A DNA stretch of 64,000 nt from Girardinichthys multiradiatus (GCF_021462225.1 NC_061800.1:11433002-11497001), one strand, 5' to 3'; positions 9,553 to 21,443 are shown, counted from the stretch's first letter. Notes: generated from the letters alone by a model not told the origin. Made by a program: numbers and translations.

Positions 9553-10467
9553 ATGAATGCAACATACATCACTCTTGATGGCCATGTAGAGGTTGAAAAA
9601 TACAGATATGTTTACTTTATTTTAATGTTTACAAGTTATATTTTGATCTTATCCAGCAATACTACAGTTGTTATTGTGATTGCGATTCACAAGAACCTCC
9701 ATGAGCCTATGTATATTTTTATTGCTGCTTTGTTAATGAACTCCATGCTTTTCAGCACTGCGATCTACCCAAAGCTTTTGATAGACTTTTTATCTGAAAA
9801 ACAGATTATAACTTATAATGTGTGTCTCCTCCAGAGTTGTCTATATTATTCTTTAAGTGGTTCTGAATTCTTGCTTTTGGCAGCCATGTCTTATGACAGA
9901 TATGTGTCCATATGTAAACCTCTGCAATATCCAACTATTATGAGAAAAACTAAAGTGAGTATTTTCCTTGTCTTAGCTTGGCTTGTACCTGCTTGTCATG
10001 TTGTTATACTGATGATTATATTTGTTCATTTAAAACTCTGTAGCTTCACTTTGAAAGGCATTTTCTGCAACAATTCTCTGAATTATCTTCTCTGTGTGGC
10101 TTCAAGAGCAATAATGATATTTGGCTCAGTGGTCCTTTTCAATATTGGTATTCTTCCAATGCTTTTCGTACTATTCACTTACACAATGATACTTAGAATA
10201 GCCTATAGAAGTTGTGGGGAAGTCAGGAAAAAAGCTGCACAGACATGTGTACCTCACCTGCTGGTTTTAATCAACTATTCTTGTTTGCTTACTTATGATG
10301 TGATTATTGTTAAACTGGAATCTGATATTTCAAAGATTGTACGCGTTTTAATAAAACTGCAAATAATAATCTATAATCCTCTTTTCAATCCAATCATATA
10401 TGGACTGAAAATGAAAGAAATTTCTAAACATCTAAGACAGTTGTTCTATCATGCTAGAGGAAAGTAA
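9553..10467 (+). CDS. Olfactory (odorant) receptor, arm 1 copy
   Basis: Single-exon class A GPCR of 304 residues, the usual OR length. It would bind odorants in olfactory sensory neurons and signal through G-olf. I use the ATG at 9,553 because the peptide then starts Met-Asn-Ala-Thr, giving the usual N-glycosylation site (Asn2); the frame upstream has only a TTG. Visible motifs: 'LHEPMY' after TM1 (about residues 48-53), 'MSYDRYVSICKPLQYP' at the end of TM3, Cys residues for the extracellular disulfide, 'KKAAQTC' entering TM6, and 'NPIIYGLK' in TM7. It closely resembles teleost ORs usually labelled OR6N1-like. Its paralogue is at 44,330-45,244 (about 90% identical protein) and a pseudogene copy at 23,528. 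Intact; 1.1 kb downstream of the retroviral 3' LTR. Confidence 0.95.
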   Translation: MNATYITLDGHVEVEKYRYVYFILMFTSYILILSSNTTVVIVIAIHKNLHEPMYIFIAALLMNSMLFSTAIYPKLLIDFLSEKQIITYNVCLLQSCLYYSLSGSEFLLLAAMSYDRYVSICKPLQYPTIMRKTKVSIFLVLAWLVPACHVVILMIIFVHLKLCSFTLKGIFCNNSLNYLLCVASRAIMIFGSVVLFNIGILPMLFVLFTYTMILRIAYRSCGEVRKKAAQTCVPHLLVLINYSCLLTYDVIIVKLESDISKIVRVLIKLQIIIYNPLFNPIIYGLKMKEISKHLRQLFYHARGK

Positions 10468-10639
10468 CTTTTTTTAAGCTGATGTCATTTTTGGCTTTTG
10501 ATGGAAAGGTTTTGTTTGTTCTGGTAGTATTTCATTTGGGAACGTAAAAAAAAAAATGTATAATGATAATTATGAGTGGCTCTCTCAAATAAAACATAAT
10601 AATGAATACAAGGTGCAGGGGATTAAAATATTTCAAAAT

Positions 10640-12130
10640 CCTGTACTTTTGAGCATGTTGGAGGGGTGGGGCCAGGCCTCAGTTTAGCTTCAAGTCATTA
10701 TCAAAAGCTTTTTTCTGCATCAAAGTGTGTAGACGTGACCTAACCTAAAAAAAAATTAAACTGTTATAGCTCCTTCCATGAAGGGCACATAAACACAAAA
10801 CCTTCTGGGACTGATCTACATTGGCCCCTGAACAATATTCAATGGTTGAATGGTGACATCATCACAGCCCTACCCCCCGAGAATAGGAAGTTCCATATTT
10901 GATACCCTTCACCTAATCAACATAAAACTGACCCCAGTGACATAACATGATGGTCTAAGTTGGTCTCTAGTACTGAAAGGTTTTGACTGGTAGGTTTGGC
11001 CGTGGTGGCGTGGCAAAGTCTGAACCCCACGCCACGGCCTTACGCTTGGCTTTAAATTACACAAGAACGGTCCAATTTACTCCAAACTGAATATGTTTGT
11101 TCTTTGTCAACTCACAAACAGCTCTATTCAATTACATTGGAATTTGGATCAACGACGCCCCCTAGGAAATCATCTTGATCTCCCTCATACATCATCAGAT
11201 CCACACCAAATTTTGCATGCATCATGGAGGACGAATGTTGGCACGGTCAATTGCGGACATCACTTTAGCCCTGCCCACTGACCACCAAATGACAGGTTTC
11301 TTAGCTGATTAACTGTCCCACTTACAATAGGCAGTCATATGTTTCACTGTTGGATGGCCTCCTTAAACTCTCACTCATACAACCTTCAAGGTGTCTAATT
11401 ACACAGTACAAGATGATGTTGAATTCTACTCTGAACGGTGACTGTTGGCTCCACAGTGTGGGGCTGGAAGATTGGTCAATTTTATGCCTCGCCGTTTGCA
11501 TACAGTTGGGTGTAAAACACACATGATGGTCCAATTTACTCCACACTGAATATGGTTGATCTTTGTCAACCCCTAAACAGCTCTATGGGATCACATTGTA
11601 ATTTGGATCAACAGCGACCCCTAGTAAATTTTAAATGCTTTATCTCCCTCATACATTGTCGTATCCACAACAAAATTTCTCTGCATCATCGTGGCCGAAT
11701 GCTGAACATGTTGTCAGTTGATGACATCACTTTAGCCCTGCCAACTGACAACCAAATGACAGGTTTCTTAGCTGATTAACCTTTCTTGACAGTCTCCAAA
11801 ACTTTCATACTTCCTCTGATAAGGCATAATTTTTTTAGATGACATTTCAAAGCATAACAGAAAGTCTTAATTAATATCTCGCCACCAAACAAGTCAGCGC
11901 AGCTTTCATCAAGAACGTCGTATTTTGGCCAAATTTCCAACGCCTCTCGCCAGAGCAGAAGTCGACCTGACCAAAAATAGTATGAAAGGTTGCTCACAGT
12001 ACCACCTAGTGGTAACGTGCAGAATGGAGTGGTGGGCTCAACAGTGGCAAGAAGGCAGCAATGCCAGATCCTACACAGGTCGAGGGACATTAAGCTGTGA
12101 GGGCCGCTGCTTGCAGTCTCTCCTGCTCTG
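10640..12130 (+). repeat. GCGCCCCCTAG-family repeat block, arm 1
   Basis: Related to the array at 56,560-62,950. Shared phrases include 'gctcctncnangaa', 'ccttctgggantgatctac', 'acaatattca', 'cacctaatcaa', 'tactccaaactgaatatg' and 'cccctag'. It has an internal direct repeat with a period of about 458 bp (compare 11,073 with 11,531). The ORFs inside are not protein-like. Confidence 0.75.
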
Positions 12131-12368
12131 CTCCTGTTCATTACTCACCTCCCCCAGTTCTCTCTGCCTTTATTGGCCTCAGCTGTTCCCCATTTTTTAG
12201 CTGATTGGGTTAGGTGTATTGTATCACTTCTTGTTTCCTCTGTTGTACACTTTCAATTGTTAGGTGTGTCAGGCTTTCTATTTGATCTGAATTCTCTTTC
12301 ATGCGACATTTCTGACTTATTCTAACACATTTGCATAAACACATATTTTCTGTTGCTGCACAAGATGT

Positions 12369-13527
12369 ATGGGGAACCTCAGAATTTGAATCAGAAAACA
12401 CTTTATTGCCAAGTAGTGTTTCAAACAGACAAGGAATTTGCTTTGGTTGAAAGGTGCTACACATAGACAAAAATACATCTGACGTACATAAATGTAGAAA
12501 TATATACGTTAAAAAAAAAACGTTTTATATGAATGTTATGAGAATTGAGAAAAATAGTGCAACTTTTTATTAAAAACATACAATACAATACCCTAATATA
12601 TAATAACCACAATATAAAATTAAATGTAATTGTATTTACATATGCAGAGATATTTTTATTATTTGCAACAGGAAAGTGTCAGTAGAGGACCAGGGCCTTG
12701 TTAATAAGGCCAGCTGCACATGGAAAGAAGCTGTTTTTGTGGTGAGAGGTTTTGGTCTTGATGGACCGCAGCCTCCTGCCAGACGGGAATGTCTCAAACA
12801 GTTTGTGTCCAGGGTGGGAGGGGTCATCTGTAATCTTTCCTGCTCGCCTCAGAGTCCTGGAGACATGCAGTTCCTGAAGACAAGGAAGACTGTAGCCAAT
12901 CATCCTCTCTGCAGAGCGAATGATACGCTGCAGCCTGCCCTTGTCCCTGATGGTGGCAGCAGCAGCATACCAGATGGTGATGGAGGAGTAGAGGCTGGAC
13001 TCAGTGATGGCACAGAAGAAGTGCACCATCATTGTCTATGGCAGGCTGAACTTCTTCAGCTGCCGCAGGAAGTACATTCTCTGCTTAGCCTTCTTGGTGA
13101 GGGAGGTGATGTTCAGCTCTCACTTTAAATCCTGTGTGATGATGGTGCCCAGGAAGGGAAAGGAGTCCACAGGATGATGGGGGGCTGTACTCTTTCTAAA
13201 GTCCTGATCATCTCCACTGTTTTCAGAGTGTTGAGCTCCAGATTGTTCTGGCTGCACCAGGATACCAGATGGTCAATCTTCCCCCTTGTAGGCAGACTCA
13301 TCCCCCCAGAGATGAGTCGAATGAGGGTGGTGTCATCTGCAAACCTCAGGAGCTGAACAGACTGGTGACTGGAGGTACAGCTGTTGTGTACAGGGAGAAG
13401 AGCAGAGGGGAATGAACAGGGGAACCGGTGCTGGTGGTCCTGGCATCAGAGACATGTTTTCCTTACTTCATGTGCTGCTTCCTGTGTATCAGGAAGTGTG
13501 TGATCCAGCTACAAGTGGAATGGGGGA
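12369..13527 (-). mobile_element. L2-like LINE, 3' part, antisense (arm 1)
   Basis: Minus strand. The frame 12,679-13,032 encodes the C-terminal end of an L2-type reverse transcriptase ('MMVHFFCAITESSLYSSITIWYAAA', then a basic 'SGRRLRSIKTKTSHHKNSFFP' tail). The 3' UTR ends near 12,369 with the L2-type 'cagaaaacactttattgcc' sequence. It is 5'-truncated near 13,527 and has frameshifts. The duplicate is at 47,155-48,318. Confidence 0.85.
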
Positions 13528-13940
13528 TTTCCTCGGTTGCCCCGTATGCCAGTTTGCCTGGCTGTGAGTCACTTTACTAAATGGAGACCAAACACGTTTT
13601 AATCAAAAATGCACCAGAAACAGAAACCTGAGTCCAGTCCTTGTGAAAACAAGTCCAGGCTTAATTATGCAAGGATATTAAAAAAATACCGTCTCGTTTT
13701 GCATCTGGTTTCATTCCTGCCACTTAGTCTGGCGGTTCTTTTGCTTGATGTTGAGAGCATGGGAAATCTCCAACACGGACTTAAAATGCTGTGCAAATCT
13801 GTCAAGATCATATTTTCTCCTCTGAGATTCGCGTCGTGTATTCACGTAAGCTGCTTCTATTGGTGAAGCATGTTATCTTTCAAAATCAATCACATATATA
13901 TAGAATATCGATGATGTATTACAGATATTTCCAGTTCCCC
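13528..13940 (+). other. Arm 1-specific filler, no gene recognised
   Basis: Not homologous to the corresponding segment 48,319-48,890 of arm 2, which carries LINE ORF1. It contains a short open frame (13,609-13,866) with no recognisable domain. Confidence 0.5.
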
Positions 13941-16900
13941 CCCCCACTGATAATTGGTGAACATTTTGTGGAAAACTTGTTCTGATCAGAAAAAACGGCA
14001 TTCAGATGGACCTGCTCTTCATTGTAGGAATCTGGCCGAATTATTAATTCTCCAAAACTCTGAAAATCCAGGTTCCAGAACAGGAAGCAGAGTCCAGGTT
14101 TAACATTTCTCTCTGCAGCTTCTGTACTATTACCCACACATTACGCTATTTAAGAGAGTCTCTTGCGCTCTGTCATAATCGAGTATATTAAAAACTAATC
14201 TAAAAGGAGCAGACCATAAAAATAAACACAACTCCGACTGAAAAGAAAAAAAAATGTTAATGTGGGTTACTGAACATAAAACCTCTCTCTACAAAAACTT
14301 TGTTGGGTAATGACTTGATTTGAGATAATCAGATGCATTTATTTCATCTCTTAGAAACCTAGTTGTAGCAAGAGAGTTATGTTTGAATAAATCAGCCAAA
14401 TCCTTCAAATTATTTAAATTTTCACATACTTCAAAATACTGGGTGAGGAGGAAGAGTTGCAACTATTTTTCGGTCTGATTTATTGATTAGTCCCAGTCCA
14501 ATAAAGAGCTTCAATTATTTTAAATATTTAGCCCTTAGTTTTCCTCATCCAAATTGCAAAGCACTAAAACAACCCTTACTCTCATTTTTTAGATCTGTTC
14601 TGATTATCTGATTTAGTTTTAAATACCAAAAAGGTCTTATACTGATAAATTTTAACATTCAAGTTGACAAGGAAAGTGATAGCCTAAATATAGCTTTAAT
14701 GCTATCTTACACTCAACTGGCTTTGCTCAAAACATCCACAAACCTACCCACTTTTGTCTTCATACTCTGGACCTTGTGCTTACATATGGCATAGAGTGTG
14801 ACAAAATAATAATAATAATATTTCCTCATAAGCCTGTCCTGTCTGACCATTTTTAATAACCTTTGAGTTTAATTTAACTGAGTACTCTACACTAGAGGCT
14901 GACATTTTTTCGGGAGTCCCACGGGTCACGGGATTCCCACGGGAATCCCGCGGGAGGGGAGACAGCATCAGTAAAGATCACGTGATTGGGACGGTACAGG
15001 ATAAAAAATGAACGGGAGCAGACGGTAGCGGGAGCTAACCAATAGGAGGAAAAATAAACTAGGATCAATTGTCCTTGGAAATGTAAAACTGAGACTTTGT
15101 TATAAACTTTAAGAAAAAAAAACTTGGATCGACCCCGCCATGTAGTTTTTTCCAAGAAACCTATACTATAATGTGAGTCAAACGAACTACACGACCCACA
15201 AGCCAACAGTGCTTCTGATCGGTGTTTTCCTCCTGCGTTCAGGATGGAGGGAGCAAACGCAGGTGGAGAACTGGACGTGGTAAAATTGGATTTGCAACGT
15301 AAAGTCAGAAGTAAGGACTTATCTATTAAACTCACAGAGCTGACAGGAAAGTTGCAAATATTACCGAACTTCAGGAGAGTTGAATGCGGCGGTGTTAACA
15401 CGCAGTCTGCTGCTTGTAAAACGTGATTAGTCGTAATCAAGTTCACCAGTGATTAAGGGACACTTGTAAGACAAATTCTGGATTAAATCAGCCCTGCATC
15501 TCTTCATTCGTCAAACCAAAAGTACCAACATGTGTCAATTCTCATCTGACCAACAAAATTGCTGCATGTGCACTAAAGATTTAAGAGGTAAGGTACGGAA
15601 GCCCGGGAGGGGACATGGAGGATTTTTTTTTTGCGTCCCCATGCAATACTTTTGTGTCCGGCATTTTGGAACAGCAGCACAGATGACAAACTGCTCATAA
15701 AACAAACAGCACTGATATGTCATTGATATGGTTTATTTGTCATATGCAGGTTAACACGCAGTAAACAATGCGATGAAATGCTTAGGATAAGAAGAACCGT
15801 TCAAATCACGATAAAAACAAAAACACGGCGTACAAAAAAAAGTACACATCATGCAGCAGTAATAAGGAAATAAAGTGTCACAGATGTGGTTTCGTGCAGT
15901 TTTATTGTCCAGAGTTCAATAGTTTGTTTGACAGCTTGTGGATAAAAACTGTCTTTTAGTCGGATTGAAGATAATTTTATTTAAGGCCGATTTCAAAATA
16001 AAACTCAAAAAATCTCAATACGGGTGTAGTGTTTGTTTCATTTTTGCAGTTATCTGGTTTGGAAACTATCCCACAAAGTATTGCGAAATAACGCAAAGAC
16101 TATTGCGTGGGGACACAAAAGAGAAAAAATTCCCCTTGTCCCATCGCGGACTCTGTAGAAAGGCTTCATCAAGGGAAGATATTAAATAAATATGTTGTGA
16201 AATAGAAAGAAATTGAATGTACCATTAAATGTACAATTTATTTAATACATCATTAAATATTAAGTGTACTACTAATTACGTCATGTTGTCTTTAAAATTA
16301 TACTTAATTATTCAGTGGCACATTTAATTGCATAATAGTCCTTTTCATGATATAATGGTACATTTATTGTTTCTAATGATGTATTAAATAAATAAATGGT
16401 ACCTTTAATTTAATGGCACATTTAATGTTAAATTTCTTTCATGTTACATTTACTTCACTTATGGGACATTCACAACATTCATTTATTTAATGATGATTTT
16501 ATTGTATTAAATTTGTCCAGTTTGACCCTCCATTCTTGATGCATGTATAGGAGGTCATGTCAGAATTTGAATCAGGTGTTCTGGAGCAGACACACATCTA
16601 AAACTTGGAGGGAAGGGGTCCCTGAAGACCAGGGCTGTGAACCATTGAGGTACAGTTTCTAAATTATGAAGGTTTTGCCCTTTTGTTCACCAAGTACATT
16701 TGTCTTGCTAGGTGCATTTTTCTTTTGTTTCAGCAACTTGAAACATAAAAGTGATGTCATTGTTCAAAGGAAACAATCACTTAATAAATGAGTAAAATAC
16801 AACTATGTACATTTTGTTTATTCAAGATAGACATGGTCTGTTTCCTTGTTTGATATTTTATTATTTCTTCATTATTATTATTTTTACTTTAACTGGCCTT

Positions 16901-18790
16901 TACTACAGCTAAAAACAGGGACCTAACTGGTCCTTCAAAAAAAGAAATTGCCAAAAGACTAAATGAAGAAAACAAAAATGGGAGCGGCACAGGAATGGGA
17001 GTCGTTCTAAATGGGAGCGGGATGGGAGTGGGAGTCAATTTACCAGGAGTGGGACGGGACAGGATTTTTTTCGTTATGCTGGCCTGGGATTGGGATGGGA
17101 CAAGACATTTTTCTGTGGGAGCGGGATGGGACAGGAGAGAAAATCCACTCCCGTGTCACCCTCTACTCTACACCCAACTGAAAAATTTCATTATAGTAGA
17201 TAATTTTCAGACAATAATGTAACAGCCTTTAAAGAATCTGTTCAGTTTTTGTTTCTTCATTATCACAGAAAATCACAGTGGAGTACAATAATTTCATTTT
17301 TTCCCTGTGAGAAATCGATTTTCTTGTTCATGGTGTTACTTCCTCATTGTGCGGTGCATTAAACAATGTAGCCCCCTTGAAAAAGAAGATAATTGTTCAT
17401 AAGAGGATGGCTTCCTGGTTTAATTTACAGTTGTTTATTTTAGAGCACAATGTTAAAAAATTGGAGGGAAAATGGCACTCTCCACACCTAGAGAATTCCT
17501 TCTTAATCTGGAGAAATAGTCTACTGTTGTTTAAAAAGACAAATTGCCAAGCTAGAACAGCTTATTTTTCATCATCACTAGAGGAGAATAAGAATGATCC
17601 TAGGTTTCTTTTTAGTACAGTTGCCAAACGTACGCAGAGTCATAGCTTTGTTGAACCATCCATACTCTTGATCGAGATGACATAATTTGTTCATCTAAAT
17701 AAATCTTCTTCAAATTCCAGGGTTACTACCACAAGGTTCAGTGCTTGGTTTTTACTATATTTAGGTTTCCAATAGGTAAAATTATCAGGAAGCATGGGAC
17801 AAATTTCCACTGCTATGCTGATATTACTCAGCTTTATTCATCGAAAAATCTTCATAAATCCAACAAGTTAGACCGACCACAGGCATGTCTTGAACACATA
17901 AATACTTGCATGATTTTACATTTGCTGCTTCTAATTCAGACAAGACAGAAGTTGTCATCTTTGCACTGGACTCTTTTAAAAAGAAACTGCTTAGTCAATC
18001 AATTAATGTGGATGGCACTAAACTGGCCTCCGGTAATAAAGTAAAAAACTTTGGAGTTATTTTTGTCTGGGACATATCATTTAAATTGGATATTAAACAG
18101 GCTAGGATTTCCTTCTTTTACCTCCGGGATATTTCCAAAATTAGAATCATCCTGTCCAGGAGTAACACCAAGAAACTAGTCCCTGCATTTGTTACTTCAA
18201 GGCTGGACTACTGTAATTCTTTACCATCAGAAAGTGCACAAAATGCAGTTAAAAGCCTCCAGCTGATCCAAAGCACTGCAGCATAAGCTCTGATGAAAAT
18301 TAAAAAGAGATACCATTTTTCTTCTATTTTAGCTTGCCTTTATTGGCTCCCTGTTAAATCCAGAATAGAATTTAAAATTCTCCTCCTCACATATAAAGCC
18401 CTTAATGATCAAGCTCCATCATACATCAGAGATCTGATTGTTCCATATATTCCTAACAGAGTACTTCGTTCTCAGACTGCAGGTTTACTGGTGATTCCTA
18501 GAGTCTCTAAAAGAAGAATGGGAGGCAGATCTTTTATTTATCGAGTTCCCATCCTGTGGAACCAACTCCAGTTTTAGTCATTATTTTAAAAGTAGACCTA
18601 AAACGTTCCTTTTGATAAATCTTTTAAAGTGGATTCGGTTATCCTGAGCTATCTCTGCAGTGATACTGCTATAGGTTTAGGCTGCTGGAGGACAGAATGA
18701 CCACTTTCCCTCACTCTGCTAGATTGTCCCGTTACTCTTAAATTTTGCAGCATTTGCTGTTATTTCAGATTGTAATTTTATGTTCCCTCT
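13941..18790 (+). mobile_element. CR1/L2-like LINE, sense, interrupted by hAT (arm 1)
   Basis: Degenerate non-LTR retrotransposon in two parts, 13,941-14,892 and 17,166-18,790. The left part holds the end of ORF1 and an endonuclease remnant near 14,660-14,800. The right part holds a Lys-rich linker (17,347-17,685), a 'PQGSVLG'-like RT stretch (about 17,725), the RT active-site stretch reading Tyr-Ala-Asp-Ile (17,814-17,825; normally Tyr-Ala-Asp-Asp), and a C-terminal part with 'SRLDYCNSLPS' and 'LYWLPVKSRIEFKILLLTYK' (17,906-18,577). Several stops and frameshifts; inactive. The partner copy is 48,319-50,620. Confidence 0.8.
14893..17165. mobile_element. hAT-superfamily DNA transposon, non-autonomous
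   Basis: 2,273 bp with short terminal inverted repeats (left TAGAGGCTGACA, right complement TAGAGGGTGACA) and a perfect 8-bp target duplication CTCTACAC (14,885-14,892 and 17,166-17,173). Subterminal regions are rich in 'cgggagtccc/gggatgggagtggg' words. Removing it rejoins the surrounding LINE reading. I see no transposase; a 60-codon ORF at 15,244-15,426 is unassigned. 16,195-16,450 is an AT-rich stretch repeating 'taaatggtacatttaat'-like words, possibly a nested element. Confidence 0.9.
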
Positions 18791-18799
18791 TTGTTTTCT

Positions 18800-21262
18800 C
18801 TCTTACTTGAAGCTACTCCCCAGACACCTCTTCCAGCTCCTCCAGGTGGAGCCCAAGGCGTTCCCAGGCCAGCTGAGAGACATAGTCCCTCCAGCGTGTC
18901 CAGGGCCGTTCCCTGGGCCTCCTCCTGGTGGGACGTGCCTGGAACACCTCCCGAGGAAGGCGTCCAGGAATCATCCAGTATAGATGCCCGAGCCACCTCA
19001 ACTGGCTCCTCTCGATGTGGAGGAGCAGCGGCTCTACTCCGAGCCCCTCCCGGATGGCCGAGCTCCTCACCCTATCTCTAAGGGAGTGCCCGTCCACCCT
19101 ACGGAGGAAGTTCATTTCAGCCGCTTGTATCCGGGATCTCATTCTTTCGGTCATGACCCAAAGCTCATGGCCATAGGTGAGGGTAGGAACATAGACCGAG
19201 CAGTAAATCGAGAGCTTCGCTTTTCGGCTCAGCTCTCTCTTGACCACAACGGAGCGGCACAGTGCCCCCATTACTGCGGCAGTCGCACCGATCCGTCTGT
19301 CGATCTCCCGCTCCATTCTTCCCTCACTCGTGAACAAGATCCCGAGATATTAAACTCCTCCAATTGAGGCAGGAACTGCCCTCCAACCTTAAGAGGAAGA
19401 GCCACCCTTTTCTGGTTGAGTACCATGGCCTCTGACTTGGAGGAGCTGAACTTCATCCCAGCCGCTTCACACTCGGCTGCTACCGCCCCAGCACATGCTG
19501 TAGGTCTTGGCTAGAGGGGGCCAGCAGGATCACGTCATCTGCAAAAAGAAGAGACGAAATCCTCTGGTCCCCAAACCAGACCCCCTCCAGCCCTTGGCTG
19601 CATCTAGAAATCCTGTCCATAAAAGTTATGAACAGGACCGGTGAAAAAGGGCAGCCCTGCCGGAGTCCAACATGCACCGGGAACAGGTCCGACTTAGTGC
19701 CGGCAATGCGGAACAAACTCGTGCTGTGCTCGTACAGGGACCGGATGGCCCCTAATAATAAAGGGCTCCCGATTCCATACTCCTGGAGCACCCCCCACAG
19801 GGCATCACGAGGGACACAGTCAAATGCCTTCTCCAGGTCCACAAAACACATGTGAACCGGTTCTACCCTGTAGAGGGTATAGAGCAGGTCCAGTGTTCCA
19901 CGGCCGGGACGAAAACCACACTGCTCCTCCTGAAGCCGAGGTTCGACTATCGGCCGGACTCTCCTCTTCAACACCCTGGCGTAGGCCTTACCAGGGAGGC
20001 TGAGGAGTGTGATCCCCCTGTAGTTGGAACACACCCTCCGGTCACCCTTCTTATGAAGGGGGACCACCACCCCAGTCTGCCAGTTCAGAGGCACTGTCCC
20101 CGACCGCCACGCAATGTTGAAGAGGCGTGTCAACCATGAAAGCCCCACAACATCCAGAGACTTGAGGTACTCAGGGCGGATCTCATCCACCCCCGAAGCC
20201 CTACCACCGCGGAGCTTTTTAACCACCTCGGTGACTTCCGCCTGGGTGATGAAAGAGTCCAACCCTTAGTCCCCAGCCCGTTTCCACCAGGGAAGGCATG
20301 ATGGCAGGATTGAGGAGATCCTCGAAGTACTCCTTCCACCGCCCGATAATGTCCCCAGTTGAGGTCAGTATCCTCCCACCCCCACTGTAAACAGTGTTGG
20401 TGAAGCACTGCTTCCCCCTCCTGAGGCGGCGGACGGTTTGCCAGAATTGCTTTGAGGCCAACCGGTAGTCCCTCTCCATGGCTTCACTGAACTCCTCCCA
20501 CTCCCAAGTTTTTGCCTCTGCCACTGCCCGGGCCGCAGCATGCTTGGCCTCACGGTACCTGTCAGCCGCGTCAGGAGTCCCGCAAGCCAACCACAGCCGA
20601 AAGGACTCCTTCTTCAGCTTGACAGCGTCCCTTACTGCGGATGTCCACCACCGGGTTCGGGGATTGCAGCCGCGACAGGCACTGCAGACCTTATCGCCGC
20701 AGCTACGGGCAGCATCATCGACAATAGATGCGGAGAACATGGTCCACTCGGACTCTATGTGGTGATCAGTGGACAGCTCTGCCCCTCTCTTCACCCGAGT
20801 GTCCAACACATGTGGCCAAAGGTCTGATGATACGACAACAAAGTCAATCATTGACCTCCTGCCTAGGGTGTCCTGGTGCCAAGTGCACTGATGGACACCC
20901 TTATGTTTGAACATGGTGTTCATTATGGACAATCCGTGACTAGCACAGAAGTCCAGTAACAAAACACCACTCGGATTGAAGTCCCCCAGCAGAATAATGG
21001 AGTCCCCGGGAGGGGCACTATTCAGCACCCCTGACAGGGACGCCAAGAAGGCCGGGTACTCCGCACTACCGCTCGGTCCATTGGCCAAAATGACAGTCAG
21101 AGACCTGTCACCAACCCGAAGGCGCAGGGATGCGACCCTCTCATCCACCAGGGTAAACCCAGTGCAAGTTGAAGATACAAGTTGAAAACTTGTATCTTCC
21201 TTTTCAGTTTTTTTATTTACATATACAGCACTTTGGTTTCCCTTTGGCTTGTACAGCACTTT
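18800..21262 (-). mobile_element. RTE-like LINE, antisense (arm 1)
   Basis: Minus-strand LINE. Reading from right to left: endonuclease ('[26 protein letters not shown]', '[14 protein letters not shown]') and linker in 20,219-21,259; reverse transcriptase in 19,480-20,262 with 'GFRPGRGTLD', 'FVDLEKAFD', 'GLRQGCPFSPVLF' and the catalytic Phe-Ala-Asp-Asp (19,534-19,545); C-terminal 'LTYGHELWVMTERMRSRIQAAEMNFLRR' in 18,813-19,337. Frameshifts separate the three frames and part of the endonuclease ('GDFND...' to 'NPSG') is deleted, so it is dead, but all three domains are still readable. The 3' UTR is truncated at about 18,800. Confidence 0.88.
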
Positions 21263-21375
21263 ATAAATTAAGAGGATGAAACTCTGCTATTATAGTCCAT
21301 TTAAATCTTATTTCTGCTTTTGTTTTGTAGACCACAATGGTCATAGTTTTATTAATAGCTTTGACCCACATGCAG

Positions 21376-21443
21376 AGGAACATTCAGGAGACAGAGAAAA
21401 GTTTAACAAGTTTATTGAAGGTATGGTTAATGGATCTGGAAGT
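21376..21443 (+). repeat. 68-bp direct repeat, copy 1
   Basis: Begins 'aggaacattcaggagacag' and ends 'ggatctggaagt'. It recurs at 21,875-21,942 with two mismatches, flanking the gag-like fragment. Confidence 0.85.

Larger units (their letters stand above)
1..21350 (+). repeat. Segmental duplication, arm 1 (continues left of the window)
   Basis: This stretch matches 41,185-52,695 in the same orientation and order: RTE fragment, purine-rich repeat, OR gene, GCGCCCCCTAG-type repeat, antisense L2 end, CR1/L2-like LINE, antisense RTE. Position 1 corresponds to about 41,185, so the arm begins outside the window. Many noncoding blocks differ by only a few percent by eye (compare 11,100-11,290 with 45,900-46,090). 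Arm 1 carries the endogenous retrovirus (2,383-8,699) and the hAT element (14,893-17,165), neither of which is present in arm 2. The right limit is near 21,350, where the match to 52,695 stops; a further matching block is 21,440-21,870 against 55,978-56,408. Confidence 0.9.

Noticed and set aside
12676..13128. 150-codon plus-strand ORF (and 226 codons at 47,452-48,132)
   Set aside because: Complement shadow of the antisense L2 reverse transcriptase.
18984..19367. Plus-strand ORFs over the RTE LINE
   Set aside because: Antisense shadows of the C-terminal reverse transcriptase frame on the minus strand.
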